Below, in pieces: positions 1-7,285 of a stretch of 14,450 nt of DNA. The notes under the pieces were generated by a model. The model saw nothing but the letters and a program-made list of their open reading frames with translations, had not been told where the DNA came from and did no database searches. The position numbers were made by a program, and so were the translations under genes. The DNA is from Armatimonadota bacterium (GTDB taxonomy: Bacteria; Sysuimicrobiota; Sysuimicrobiia; Sysuimicrobiales; VGFF01): NCBI GenBank assembly GCA_016868955.1, contig VGFF01000052.1:1-14450 (forward strand), in the 5' to 3' direction. Every line of letters starts with the position of its first letter. The first letter of the stretch is position 1.

Positions 1-1
1 A

Positions 2-1078
2 AGTCCGTCGCCGCCGCCAGCGCCTGATCCGGGCGCGACGGCAGCCGCGCAGGGCGCGGCCAACAAGGAGGCGGTGCGCGAATCCGCCCTTGTCAACCAG
101 ATCGGCGAGCAAGGGCCGTTCGGCACGCTTCGCTATACAGGCGACATAGGCACGCCCGAGCGCACGCGCATCACGGAACTGTCGCCGTCCGGACAAATCC
201 AGTTATCACAGCGCAACCAGTTGGCGGAAATCCTCGGGGGCAAGGCGCTTGAGCGCTCCGGCGAGCTGCCGACCGGGCCGCTCACCTTCGAGGGGATTCC
301 CGATCCGGGCATCAATGACTTCTCCGCCGACGCACAGCGCGTCGGGCAGGATGTCTATAACCGCGCCAATCAGTTGTTCGAGCCGGATTTTGCGGAACAG
401 CGCCGCGCGCTCGCATCAGACCTCGCCGCGCGCGGCATCACCGAGGGGGGCGAGGCGTATATCCGAGAGAACGACCGGCTGGACCGCAGCCAGAACCGCG
501 CCCGCCAGGAGGCCGCCCTGCAAGGCGCGCTGGCGGGCGGAGCCGAACAACAGCGGCTCTACAACCTGTCCACTCAAGACCGGGGACGCCGCATTGCCGA
601 GCGCACGGCCCTCCGCGCGCAACCGCTGAATGAGCTTTCGGCGTTCTTGCAAGGCGCGCCGGCGACCCCGGCGCCGTCCTTCGGCCCGCAGGCGCAATAC
701 AGCGTTCCGCCGGCGGACGTGGCCGGCGCGATCCAGAACGCCTATCTCGGACAGCTCAACGCCTACAACCAGGCAAACGCCTTGCGCAATGCGCAACTCG
801 GCGGCATCTACGGACTCGCCGGGACTGCCGCGACAATAGGTGCGCCCTATCTCTTTGGCAGGCCGACGGCGTCCGGCCTTCTATCCGACCGCCGCCTCAA
901 GACGGACGTGCGCCGCGTCGGCGAGACGCGCGGCGGAATACCGATTTACTCGTTCCGTTATGTGTGGGGCGGACCGACGATTCTCGGCGTCATGGCGGAC
1001 GAAGCCGAGCGTGTATTCCCCGAGGCCGTCGGCGAATTGGCGGGCTTTAAGACCGTCAATTACGAACTCATCCAGTAG
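2..1078 (+). CDS. Phage virion protein with C-terminal S74-like chaperone domain (5' partial)
   Basis: The reading frame is open to the left edge, so the gene begins outside the window. A GTG at 74 is possible, but the residues before it (a Pro-rich stretch, then AAAQGAANKEAV) look coding, so I treat it as 5' truncated, with 358 residues visible. The middle is alanine- and glutamine-rich and probably helical. It contains ALASDLAARGITEGGEAYI and RAQPLNELSAFLQG, a pattern I know from conserved virion proteins of podovirus-like phages. The last 64 residues (884-1075) match the short intramolecular chaperone / peptidase S74 type: SDRRLKTDVRRVG, then YSFRYVW, GVMADEAERVFPEAV and VNYELI. In tail fibres and spikes such domains assist trimerisation and may cleave themselves off; this version lacks the usual long C-terminal helix. 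The next gene's ribosome-binding site overlaps the stop codon. Exact virion location is inferred. Confidence 0.85.
   Translation, partial: SPSPPPAPDPGATAAAQGAANKEAVRESALVNQIGEQGPFGTLRYTGDIGTPERTRITELSPSGQIQLSQRNQLAEILGGKALERSGELPTGPLTFEGIPDPGINDFSADAQRVGQDVYNRANQLFEPDFAEQRRALASDLAARGITEGGEAYIRENDRLDRSQNRARQEAALQGALAGGAEQQRLYNLSTQDRGRRIAERTALRAQPLNELSAFLQGAPATPAPSFGPQAQYSVPPADVAGAIQNAYLGQLNAYNQANALRNAQLGGIYGLAGTAATIGAPYLFGRPTASGLLSDRRLKTDVRRVGETRGGIPIYSFRYVWGGPTILGVMADEAERVFPEAVGELAGFKTVNYELIQ
884..1075 (+). other. Short S74-type intramolecular chaperone domain
   Basis: This segment encodes the terminal domain of the first gene. The opening SDRRLKTDV is the typical domain start, with the conserved Ser-Asp and Arg-Leu-Lys. 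GVMADE and FPEAV follow at the expected spacing, and the domain ends at NYELI a residue before the stop. It is about 64 residues, half the length of full S74 domains. Whether it is proteolytically active cannot be judged; the family name does not prove cleavage here. Confidence 0.75.
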
Positions 1079-1082
1079 GAGG
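1077..1082 (+). promoter_or_regulatory. Strong Shine-Dalgarno site
   Basis: AGGAGG, followed by further Gs, lies 7 bases before the ATG at 1090 and overlaps the TAG stop of the preceding gene (1076-1078). It fixes the start of the next gene and is the strongest ribosome-binding site in the late block. Confidence 0.8.
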
Positions 1083-1089
1083 GGGACTC

Positions 1090-2664
1090 ATGGCATTCGC
1101 CGCCGTTCCGCCGCCCGGCGGGACTCTCTTTCTCTCCCCGGCCCAGCGGTATCGCGACGATCCGCGCCGGAAGCTGATCGAAACGCTTGTCGAGGGCGCG
1201 TCGGCAACAACGCCGGTGCAATCACACTGGGAGGGTCTCGCGCGGGTCGCCAAGGGCGCGGCGGCCGGCTTAATACAGCGCAACTTGGCGAAAGAGACAC
1301 GCGAGCGCGGCGAAGGCGCGCGTCGCACGCTCGCAGAGGCATTGGCGGTTGGCCAGGACCGCAAGGAGACAACTTACGATCCCGAGTACGACCTGCCGAC
1401 CGGCGAGCGGATGGTCCCTGGCGATCCGGAAAAGATGATCCAGATACTCGGCGGCAACGAAGACACCGCCGGGCTCGCCGCGCAGTTCCAGCTCGGCCGC
1501 ATCGGGGCGCGCGAACAATTGGCCCTGGGACTAGAGAAGTCGCGCGCCGAACGCCAGGCAAAACGCGAGGACGAGCGCAAGACGCAGTTGAGCGCGTCCG
1601 ATCTCGCCGCCCTGGGATTGCCGGCGGGAACGATCGCTCAGCGCGACGCCTATGGCGGCCTGCAAGTGGTACATCAGCCGGACAAGCCTGTCGCGATACC
1701 AGAAGGGGGTGCCCTGTTCGATCCGAGAACGGGCCGCCGAGTGGCCGACAACCCTGGCGGCCCGTTTCGCGGAACGGGCATGGATCAACAGGCGTGGGCG
1801 CTCCTGTCCGAGGGGGCGCAGAATCCCGCTATCCGAACGACCCCGCAATATGCAGCCGCCTACGCTCATCTTAGCCAGCCGCGCGTCAATTTCGACCCGG
1901 CCTCGGGGCAGGCCGTGCAGATCGTGCCCCAAATACCATTCCCGCCGCCGACCGCCGCCGGAGCGCCCGGCGCGACGGCCCAGACGTCGCCGGCACCGCC
2001 GCCCGCCCCACCCCAGGGCGGCGCTTCGACTGGGGTTTCCGTCGCCCCCGTCGGACCGCCAAAGCTCACCATGGACGAATCCATGAAGCTCTCGAATCTG
2101 TCGCAGGCGACGCGAGACGTGGATGCGGTAATCAACACCATGATGGACGAAGGCGGCCGCATCAAGCCGGGCGCTCGCGATTTGCTGTTCTCGTCCGGGA
2201 AGATTGCCGGGATTGAGGGCATTCCATTCACGGACGGCCGGCAGATGCGGCAACAGGCGCGCCGCGCGGTCGAAGTGCTCCTGCGCCTGCGCACGGGGGC
2301 GGCCGCGCCGGAAAGCGAGGTCAATTCATACATGAACCAGTTCTTCCCGCGCCTGGGCGACACCGACGCGCAAATCGGCGAGAAGCTCGGCGCGATGCGC
2401 GCCCTGTTCAGCGAGGCGCATCAAATGTTCACCCAGTCGCGTCCCGGTCTGCCGCCGCTGCCGCAACGGCCGGGCGCCACGCCCCCGGCGTCCCGTGCCT
2501 TGCCGCCAGGCGTGACGGCCGAAAGCGCAATCGCGGAGGCGCGAGCCGCAATCGCGGCCGGCAAAAGCCCGACGGCCGTGAAGGCGCGACTGAGAGAGAT
2601 GGGGATCGACCCGACGCCGCTTGAGGCCGGCGAGCCGCCGTCCGTGCCACAATTCCAGAGGTGA
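1090..2664 (+). CDS. Large phage virion-associated protein, unknown function
   Basis: This 524-residue protein starts at an ATG set by the AGGAGG site. No enzymatic motif is visible. Residues 60-165 are charged and helical. Residues 283-325 form a proline/alanine-rich linker. Residues 330-450 form a helical domain with RRAVEVLLRLRTGAAAPESE and MNQFFPRLGDTDAQIGEKL, which recalls a segment shared by many phage structural or ejection proteins. After a second proline-rich linker (453-475), the C-terminus carries a short helical motif, AIAEARAAIAAGKSP then VKARLREMGIDP, also common near the ends of phage virion proteins. It lies between the S74-tailed protein and another large protein in the same operon. 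That three-gene arrangement resembles podophage ejection proteins by size and order, but it is inference and the family is not securely recognised. Confidence 0.75.
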   Translation: MAFAAVPPPGGTLFLSPAQRYRDDPRRKLIETLVEGASATTPVQSHWEGLARVAKGAAAGLIQRNLAKETRERGEGARRTLAEALAVGQDRKETTYDPEYDLPTGERMVPGDPEKMIQILGGNEDTAGLAAQFQLGRIGAREQLALGLEKSRAERQAKREDERKTQLSASDLAALGLPAGTIAQRDAYGGLQVVHQPDKPVAIPEGGALFDPRTGRRVADNPGGPFRGTGMDQQAWALLSEGAQNPAIRTTPQYAAAYAHLSQPRVNFDPASGQAVQIVPQIPFPPPTAAGAPGATAQTSPAPPPAPPQGGASTGVSVAPVGPPKLTMDESMKLSNLSQATRDVDAVINTMMDEGGRIKPGARDLLFSSGKIAGIEGIPFTDGRQMRQQARRAVEVLLRLRTGAAAPESEVNSYMNQFFPRLGDTDAQIGEKLGAMRALFSEAHQMFTQSRPGLPPLPQRPGATPPASRALPPGVTAESAIAEARAAIAAGKSPTAVKARLREMGIDPTPLEAGEPPSVPQFQR

Positions 2665-2668
2665 CGTC

Positions 2669-4642
2669 ATGGCGGGCTTGTTCGATGATATTCCGTCCGC
2701 CACCCGGGACATCGGCAGCCCGGCCGGCGCCGGCCTGTTCGACGACATCCCTGCGGCAAAAGGAAAAAGGCCGCTCGCCGACCGCGCCGCCGACTATGCC
2801 CTTGGGCTCATGCGGGCCGCATCCCAAGGCCTGACGTTCAACTACGGCGATGAAATCTCCGGGGCCGGAACCGAGGCCTATAGCGCGTTGCGGTCCGCCA
2901 TCACTGGCGATCCGTACCGGTTCGGGGAGCAATACGCCGCTACGGTCGATCGCGAGCGCCGCATGGCCGACCAATTCCGCCGCGACAATCCGCTGGCCTC
3001 CACGACGGCGGAAACGATCGGATCGGTTGTTTCCGGCGTGGCAGCTGCCCCGCTTACCGCCGGCGCGGCGGCGGCCGGCGTCGCGCCGTCGTTCGGACGC
3101 CAAATCATGCAAGGGGCGGCGACTGGCGGCACGTTCGGCGGCCTTGCCGGGTTCGGTAGCGGGCAAGGCGGAGTGGACGACCGGCTCATGAGCGCGGCTG
3201 GCGGCGCGGCAGGTGGCGCCGCTGTCGGCGGGGCGATACCAGCCGTTGTCGGCGCCGTGCGTACGGGGACCGAGTTCGGGCGCAATCTCGCCGGCCGGCA
3301 AAATCCCGTCCTGCTATCCGACGCGAAGTTGTTGCAGGCATTCGAGCGCGACGGCATGTCCGCGAACGACGCCCTCCGCGCCGTTCAGAGCTGGAAGGCC
3401 GGCGGCGCCAATGTTGAGATGCTGATTGATGCCGGCGGGGAGAATGTGCGCGGCCTCGCGCGCGCGTCCGCCGGCGTTCCGGGCCCAGGTCGTCAGACGG
3501 CCGTTGACGCATTGGTCAAGCGCCACGCCGGACAGGGCGGAAGAATCGAATCGTCCGTCAACCGCACTCTCAAGCCGGACGAGTTCTATGATCTCGAAAG
3601 CGCAACCCTTACGCGCCTCAAGGCCGAGGCTAAAAAATTGTACGACATCGCGCGCGAAAGCGGCCCATCACTGAGATCAGAGAGGTTGGACGAGTTGTTG
3701 GCGCGGCCGCCGCTACAGACCGCGCTCCGCCGCGCCGCCGCCTACGCGCGCGCCGAAGGCAAGCCGATAGGGCCGGTCGATGCAACCGGCGTCGCGCGCG
3801 GCATATCGACAGACACGGCGCACTACACCAAGACGGCGCTTGACGACATGATGAAGTCACCCGCCGCGCGCAACCAACTCACCGGCGAAACGACCGCATG
3901 GGGTCGGATACTGACGACTCTCAAGACCGACTTTGTCGATGAGGTCGAAAGGCTCAACCCGGCTTACAAGACGGCGCGGCTGACCTACGCCGGCGACGCG
4001 GAGGTCGTGAACGCGCTCCGCGACGGACGCGGCTTCCTCACCATGGACAGAGAGGAAATTGCGCGCCGGATCGCCAAGATGTCATTCGCCGAAAAAGACG
4101 CGTGGAACACCGGCGTGTCGCGGGCGCTGATGGATATCGCACAGAAAACGCCGGATTCCGCCGACGCCGCCAAGCGGCTGTTCAACAACGAGTTGATGCG
4201 CGGCAAGATCGAGGCCGCGTTCGGAGACAAGCGCGCCTTTGCGAGATTCGAGCGCGATATGCTCAACGAATTGCGGTTCTATCAGAACGCGCAAGCGACA
4301 TCGCCCCGCGCCGGCTCGCAAACGGATTTGCGCGCCGCCGAGCGCGCGGACGCCGGCCTCGAAGCCGGTCCGGCGTTCTGGTGGAACATGTCGCGCGGCA
4401 ACATCGGAGCCGCATTGTCGAATGTTCTCGGCCCGGCGATCACGCGCAGCAAGGGTCTCAACAAGCCCACTTCGGCCGAGCTGGCGCGCACCTTGTTCAA
4501 CATGGAAAAATCGGCGGTTGATGACATCCTCCAGCGCGCGATCAGCAGTCGCGACAAAGCTGCGCGGGATGCCATGCGCAGGGCGGCGATGACGCGCGCG
4601 GCGTCTGGCGGCGCTGGTGCGGCGATCGGCGCACAATTCTAG
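2669..4642 (+). CDS. Large internal-virion-like protein with duplicated FDDIP motif
   Basis: An ATG at 2669, 4 bases after the previous stop, gives 657 residues and puts the peptide motif at the N-terminus; the upstream in-frame start at 2621 would overlap the previous gene by 44 bases. Residues 2-9 and 21-28 are both AGLFDDIP. Next come a conserved-looking block, ASQGLTFNYGDEISGAG, and RERRMADQFRRDNPLASTTAE (split here as RERRMADQFR and RDNPLASTTAE). Residues 115-197 are a long Gly/Ala-rich hydrophobic stretch that could insert in a membrane. From residue 210 on the protein is mostly helical, ending in another Gly/Ala stretch. I know this architecture from phage proteins taken to be packaged and ejected with DNA, but no catalytic motif is visible. 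Function as an ejection or internal virion protein is inferred from layout and neighbours. Confidence 0.75.
   Translation: MAGLFDDIPSATRDIGSPAGAGLFDDIPAAKGKRPLADRAADYALGLMRAASQGLTFNYGDEISGAGTEAYSALRSAITGDPYRFGEQYAATVDRERRMADQFRRDNPLASTTAETIGSVVSGVAAAPLTAGAAAAGVAPSFGRQIMQGAATGGTFGGLAGFGSGQGGVDDRLMSAAGGAAGGAAVGGAIPAVVGAVRTGTEFGRNLAGRQNPVLLSDAKLLQAFERDGMSANDALRAVQSWKAGGANVEMLIDAGGENVRGLARASAGVPGPGRQTAVDALVKRHAGQGGRIESSVNRTLKPDEFYDLESATLTRLKAEAKKLYDIARESGPSLRSERLDELLARPPLQTALRRAAAYARAEGKPIGPVDATGVARGISTDTAHYTKTALDDMMKSPAARNQLTGETTAWGRILTTLKTDFVDEVERLNPAYKTARLTYAGDAEVVNALRDGRGFLTMDREEIARRIAKMSFAEKDAWNTGVSRALMDIAQKTPDSADAAKRLFNNELMRGKIEAAFGDKRAFARFERDMLNELRFYQNAQATSPRAGSQTDLRAAERADAGLEAGPAFWWNMSRGNIGAALSNVLGPAITRSKGLNKPTSAELARTLFNMEKSAVDDILQRAISSRDKAARDAMRRAAMTRAASGGAGAAIGAQF
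2672..2752 (+). repeat. Duplicated AGLFDDIP peptide motif
   Basis: Two exact copies of the octapeptide are encoded at 2672-2695 and 2729-2752, with a 19-residue period. Six of the eight codons differ synonymously between copies, so the identity lies in the peptide rather than the DNA. Confidence 0.85.
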
Positions 4643-4651
4643 GGGGCGGAC

Positions 4652-5896
4652 ATGAGCGGATTCGACGGCTCGGGCAATTTCACGCTCACAAATCCGACTT
4701 TCGTCGCCGGCACGACGATAACAGCGGCGTCGGCGAACTCGAACAACACCGACGTAACCGGCGGGTTCAACAACACCCTAACGCGCGACGGCCAAGGCAA
4801 GCCATCGGCGGATATAGACTGGAACGCCAAGAAAATCACGAATCTGGCGAACGCGACCGCGCGCTCGGGCGCGTCGGCCGCCGCCCAAGTGCAAGATGGC
4901 GGATTTGTTTGGGGCGGGACAACGGGCGGCGCGGCGAACGCTTATACGATCTCGCTTACGCCCGCGATCACGGCCTACGCCGCCGGACAGAGATTCGCGG
5001 CGATTGTGCATGCCGCGAACACGGGCGCCGCGACGATAAACGTCAACTCTGTCGGCGTTAAATCCATCACGAAACAGGGTGCCGCCGCCCTGTCCTCCGG
5101 CGATATGCCGATCAATTCGGTCGCCTTTCTGATCTACGACGGGACACAATTTCAGCTCATCGACGTCGCCTCCGTGCAAACGGGCGATATAGCGGCTAGC
5201 GCCGTGACGGCGGCGAAGATCGCGAGCGACGCGGTCACAACGGCGAAGATTCTCGACGCCAACGTGACGACCGCCAAGATCGCCGACAATGCGATTACCG
5301 GCGCGAAGATCGCCATGGGATCGGACGCCCATGGCGATATCCTGTTCTACAACGGCACGGACTACGCGCGGCTGGGCGCCGGCACGGCCGGGCAGCTCTT
5401 GCAGACGCAGGGCGCGGGCGCAAACCCGGCATGGGCGACGGCGGGCGGCAAGCTGCTCAAGTACGACTCCTCGCTCATATCAACCTATGGCAGCACGGCG
5501 ACCGTTATCCCTGGCGACGACTCGATCCCGCAGAGCACCGAGGGCGCCGAGGCGACGACGCTCGCGTTTACGCCGACCTCGGCGTCGTCAACGCTCAAGA
5601 TCACCGTTACCGCGCATCTTGCCAACAGTTTCGGCGGGGCGCAGATCGTGGCGGCGCTGTTCAAGGACGCCGGCGCCGACGCCTTGGCCGTCGGCTGGTA
5701 TCTGGCGGGTGGGGCCGTCGCCGGGTCGCAGGTTGTGACCTTCGTCTACTTCGAGGCGGCGGGGTCTACATCGGCGCGGACCTACAAGCTTCGATATGGT
5801 CCTTCGGCGGGAACCGCCTACATCAACGGCCATTCGACATCGCGCCAATACGGGGGCGTAGTGAAATCCGGCATCGTTGTCGAGGAGCTTGGCTAA
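4652..5896 (+). CDS. Tail fibre / receptor-binding protein
   Basis: This 414-residue protein starts at the ATG at 4652, ten bases after the previous stop, behind an AGGGGGCGG stretch. The N-terminal part has the typical phage-fibre signature: GQGKPSADIDWNAKKITNLA, then an AQVQDGG segment, probably the virion-attachment side. Residues 91-175 look like a beta-rich domain that recurs in phage fibres. Residues 181-220 are four tandem decapeptides ending in AKI. LFYNGTDYARLGAGTAGQLL is a linker motif common in fibres. The last 125 residues are rich in beta-branched and small residues (IPQSTEGAE, then TLAFTPTSASSTLKITV) and probably form a jelly-roll-like tip that contacts the host surface. It is the last virion gene before lysis, a usual place for adsorption genes. 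Role is well supported; receptor is unknown. Confidence 0.88.
   Translation: MSGFDGSGNFTLTNPTFVAGTTITAASANSNNTDVTGGFNNTLTRDGQGKPSADIDWNAKKITNLANATARSGASAAAQVQDGGFVWGGTTGGAANAYTISLTPAITAYAAGQRFAAIVHAANTGAATINVNSVGVKSITKQGAAALSSGDMPINSVAFLIYDGTQFQLIDVASVQTGDIAASAVTAAKIASDAVTTAKILDANVTTAKIADNAITGAKIAMGSDAHGDILFYNGTDYARLGAGTAGQLLQTQGAGANPAWATAGGKLLKYDSSLISTYGSTATVIPGDDSIPQSTEGAEATTLAFTPTSASSTLKITVTAHLANSFGGAQIVAALFKDAGADALAVGWYLAGGAVAGSQVVTFVYFEAAGSTSARTYKLRYGPSAGTAYINGHSTSRQYGGVVKSGIVVEELG
5192..5311 (+). repeat. Four tandem decapeptide repeats in the fibre shaft
   Basis: Units of exactly 10 residues (30 bases) read AASAVTAAKI, ASDAVTTAKI, LDANVTTAKI and ADNAITGAKI. All end in AKI and keep a hydrophobic residue at position 5. 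This kind of repeat is usual in trimeric phage fibre shafts. Confidence 0.85.
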
Positions 5897-6222
5897 TGAC
5901 CGGCGAACTGCACGACATCAGCGCCAAGATCGGCGAATTGTCGGGCCTGATCGACGGATTGCAGCGCGCGAACGCGATGGCGGAAGCGCGCGCCGATTTC
6001 GCGCGGTCCTCCATGCAGGGCTCGCTGGATGCGATCAACAAGCGCCTCGAATGCCTCGCGACGCTCCGCGTCCAGCATGAAACGCATGCCGAGCGGATCG
6101 CCTTCGTCGAGGGGGTCGCGCGCGACTACGCCGCGAACAAGAACCGCGTGCTCGGCGGCGCGGCCCTGCTCGGCTTCGTCGGGGCCGGCGTCGGCTGGCT
6201 GTTCTCGAAACTGTGGCCGTGA
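5896..6222 (+). CDS. Coiled-coil protein with C-terminal membrane anchor
   Basis: The ATG at 5896 shares its A with the fibre stop codon (TAATG), giving a 108-residue protein by translational coupling. Residues 5-80 are predicted helical, with regularly spaced hydrophobic residues (ISAKIGELSGLIDGL) suggesting a coiled coil. Residues 87-105 (VLGGAALLGFVGAGVGWLF) form one transmembrane segment close to the C-terminus, so most of the protein probably faces the cytoplasm. The layout resembles small DUF1515-like proteins of rhizobial phages and prophages, but I cannot confirm membership. It stands at the head of the lysis region and could regulate holin timing; that is inferred only from place and topology. 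Confidence 0.75.
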   Translation: MTGELHDISAKIGELSGLIDGLQRANAMAEARADFARSSMQGSLDAINKRLECLATLRVQHETHAERIAFVEGVARDYAANKNRVLGGAALLGFVGAGVGWLFSKLWP

Positions 6223-6314
6223 TGTCATATGCTTGGATCGTCGTGAGCAGCATCACACCGGGGGAGCTGATTATCATCGGCCTCCTGGTCTACGGCCTCG
6301 TGCGGCGGAGATGA
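6222..6314 (+). CDS. 30-residue membrane microprotein
   Basis: ATG at 6222 overlaps the preceding stop (TGATG) and the frame ends at TGA 6312-6314, just before the hydrolase gene. The product is MSYAWIVVSSITPGEL followed by IIIGLLVYGLVRRR. Residues 16-27 are strongly hydrophobic and the C-terminus is three arginines, a classic single-span pattern with a positively charged inside end. It fills the space between two well-supported genes exactly, with a coupled start, which argues that it is real. Similar very short membrane peptides are often missed in phage lysis regions. Function is unknown; an accessory holin or antiholin is possible. Confidence 0.6.
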   Translation: MSYAWIVVSSITPGELIIIGLLVYGLVRRR

Positions 6315-6316
6315 CC

Positions 6317-6733
6317 ATGGCCGTAATCGAGTTCGACAAGAACGACGCCGAGACGCTGGCGCGCACGCTCTACGGCGAGGCGCGCGGCGAAGGGATCGAT
6401 GGCATGATCGCCGTCGCGTGGGTCGTCCGCAACCGTTTCGAGAGCGGCCAATGGTTCGCGGGCAAGACCGTCGCCGAGACCTGCCTGAAGCCGGCGCAAT
6501 TCTCGTGCTGGAATGCGGACGACCCGAACGCCGACCTTATAGTTTCGCTTTATCCGGACGAGCGCGCGGCGCAGTGGTCGTGGTTCGCCGCCTTCGGTGT
6601 GCTCCTCGGCTATTGGCCGGACCCGACCGGCGGGGCGACGCACTACCACGCCATCGACGTCGATCCGCACTGGGCGCGCGGCCATACGCCGATCGCCATC
6701 GGCCGGCACAAGTTCTACCGTGGGATCGCGTGA
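6317..6733 (+). CDS. SleB-type cell wall hydrolase (endolysin)
   Basis: The 138-residue product matches the Hydrolase_2 / SleB family, which cuts peptidoglycan glycan strands. Visible are RTLYGEARGEG with the expected catalytic Glu at residue 21, AVAWVVRNRF, the CLKPAQFSCW segment, and the closing GGATHYHA and IGRHKFYRGIA. Two starts are possible: ATG 6311 (ATGA overlap with the microprotein) and ATG 6317. GGAG at 6307-6310 is 6 bases from 6317 but touches 6311, so I chose 6317. There is no signal peptide, so it probably needs a holin to reach the wall. It lies among membrane and spanin genes, as expected for the phage lysin. The family call is firm; its role as the main endolysin is inferred from context. 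Confidence 0.9.
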   Translation: MAVIEFDKNDAETLARTLYGEARGEGIDGMIAVAWVVRNRFESGQWFAGKTVAETCLKPAQFSCWNADDPNADLIVSLYPDERAAQWSWFAAFGVLLGYWPDPTGGATHYHAIDVDPHWARGHTPIAIGRHKFYRGIA

Positions 6734-6737
6734 CGCC

Positions 6738-7124
6738 ATGCGGACGTGCCCGACGTGCTTCCAAGATATCGAGCGCGAGCCCAAGGCGCTCGGGGGCGTC
6801 ATTCTGGAGCCGGACAAGCATCTCCTGACCAACAATGGCGTGGTGTATCACCTGACACCGTCGGAGACGGAGGTGCTGTATCGGTTGATGCTGCGCGCGG
6901 GACGTGTCGTGTCGATCGAGACGCTGTCCGACGTGCCGAACACCGACACTTGGCTGCGCTCGGTCCGCATTTTCGTGTCGCGGCTGCGCAAGATGATCGC
7001 GCCGCTGCAAATCGTGTCCTCGTATGGCACGGGGTACTACATCGTCGATCCGGCGGCGGCGGCGGTCAGGGCGGCGGGGAAGTCATGGACGAGAGAACGC
7101 GCCTCGCGCGACTCAAGCTCCTGA
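6738..7124 (+). CDS. OmpR-type winged-helix DNA-binding protein
   Basis: The 128-residue product starts at ATG 6738, 4 bases after the lysin stop. Residues 36-103 fit the C-terminal effector domain of OmpR/PhoB regulators: HLTPSETEVLYRLMLRAGRV, a second helix pair, then VRIFVSRLRKMI as recognition helix and SSYGTGYYIV as the beta-hairpin wing. There is no receiver domain. Instead the N-terminus has CPTC (residues 4-7), a possible half zinc site with no second Cys pair. After residue 104 the sequence becomes low-complexity Ala/Arg/Ser. The last 40 bases overlap the next gene in the -1 frame. A transcription factor inside a lysis region is uncommon; it may time late expression, but its target is unknown. 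The fold is well supported. Confidence 0.8.
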   Translation: MRTCPTCFQDIEREPKALGGVILEPDKHLLTNNGVVYHLTPSETEVLYRLMLRAGRVVSIETLSDVPNTDTWLRSVRIFVSRLRKMIAPLQIVSSYGTGYYIVDPAAAAVRAAGKSWTRERASRDSSS

Positions 7125-7285
7125 TCGATGCCGGGCTCCTGATCGCCTGCTTGGTGTCAATGGTCGTGCTTGCGGTGTATTTCTTCGCGTTGCCGGAGGG
7201 TATTTCGGCGATCCTCGGCACCGTGATCGGATGGGTTGGCAAGGCGTATACGGACTCAACAATCGGAAGGGACAAGACGCCATGA
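7085..7285 (+). CDS. Small membrane protein, holin-like
   Basis: ATG 7085 lies close behind GGGGAAG and inside the end of the winged-helix gene (40-base overlap). The 66-residue product has a charged N-terminus (MDERTRLARLKLL), a strong transmembrane segment at about residues 13-37 (including IACLVSMVVLAVYFFAL), then a weaker hydrophobic or amphipathic stretch, GISAILGTVIGWVGKAY. Its stop overlaps the next start (ATGA). Size, topology and position fit a holin, antiholin or pinholin component, but no family is recognised with certainty. It could alternatively form a membrane-anchored product with the winged helix if the ribosome shifts frame in the overlap. Confidence 0.7.
   Translation: MDERTRLARLKLLIDAGLLIACLVSMVVLAVYFFALPEGISAILGTVIGWVGKAYTDSTIGRDKTP

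Noticed and set aside
840..1874. + strand ORF of 344 residues spanning the first two genes
   Set aside because: Its product is Arg/Pro/Ser-rich and lies in an alternate frame to two genes with clear start, ribosome-binding site and conserved motifs.
2429..3301. Long - strand ORF (290 residues) opposite the virion genes
   Set aside because: It is antisense to two well-supported genes, Arg/Ala/Gly-rich, and has no recognisable domain; long shadow ORFs are expected at this GC content.
7068..7090. Canonical -1 slippery heptamer at the winged-helix / membrane-protein overlap
   Set aside because: In the zero frame the codons read GCG GGG AAG TCA, which does not fit X-XXY-YYZ, so programmed frameshifting is not claimed as a feature.
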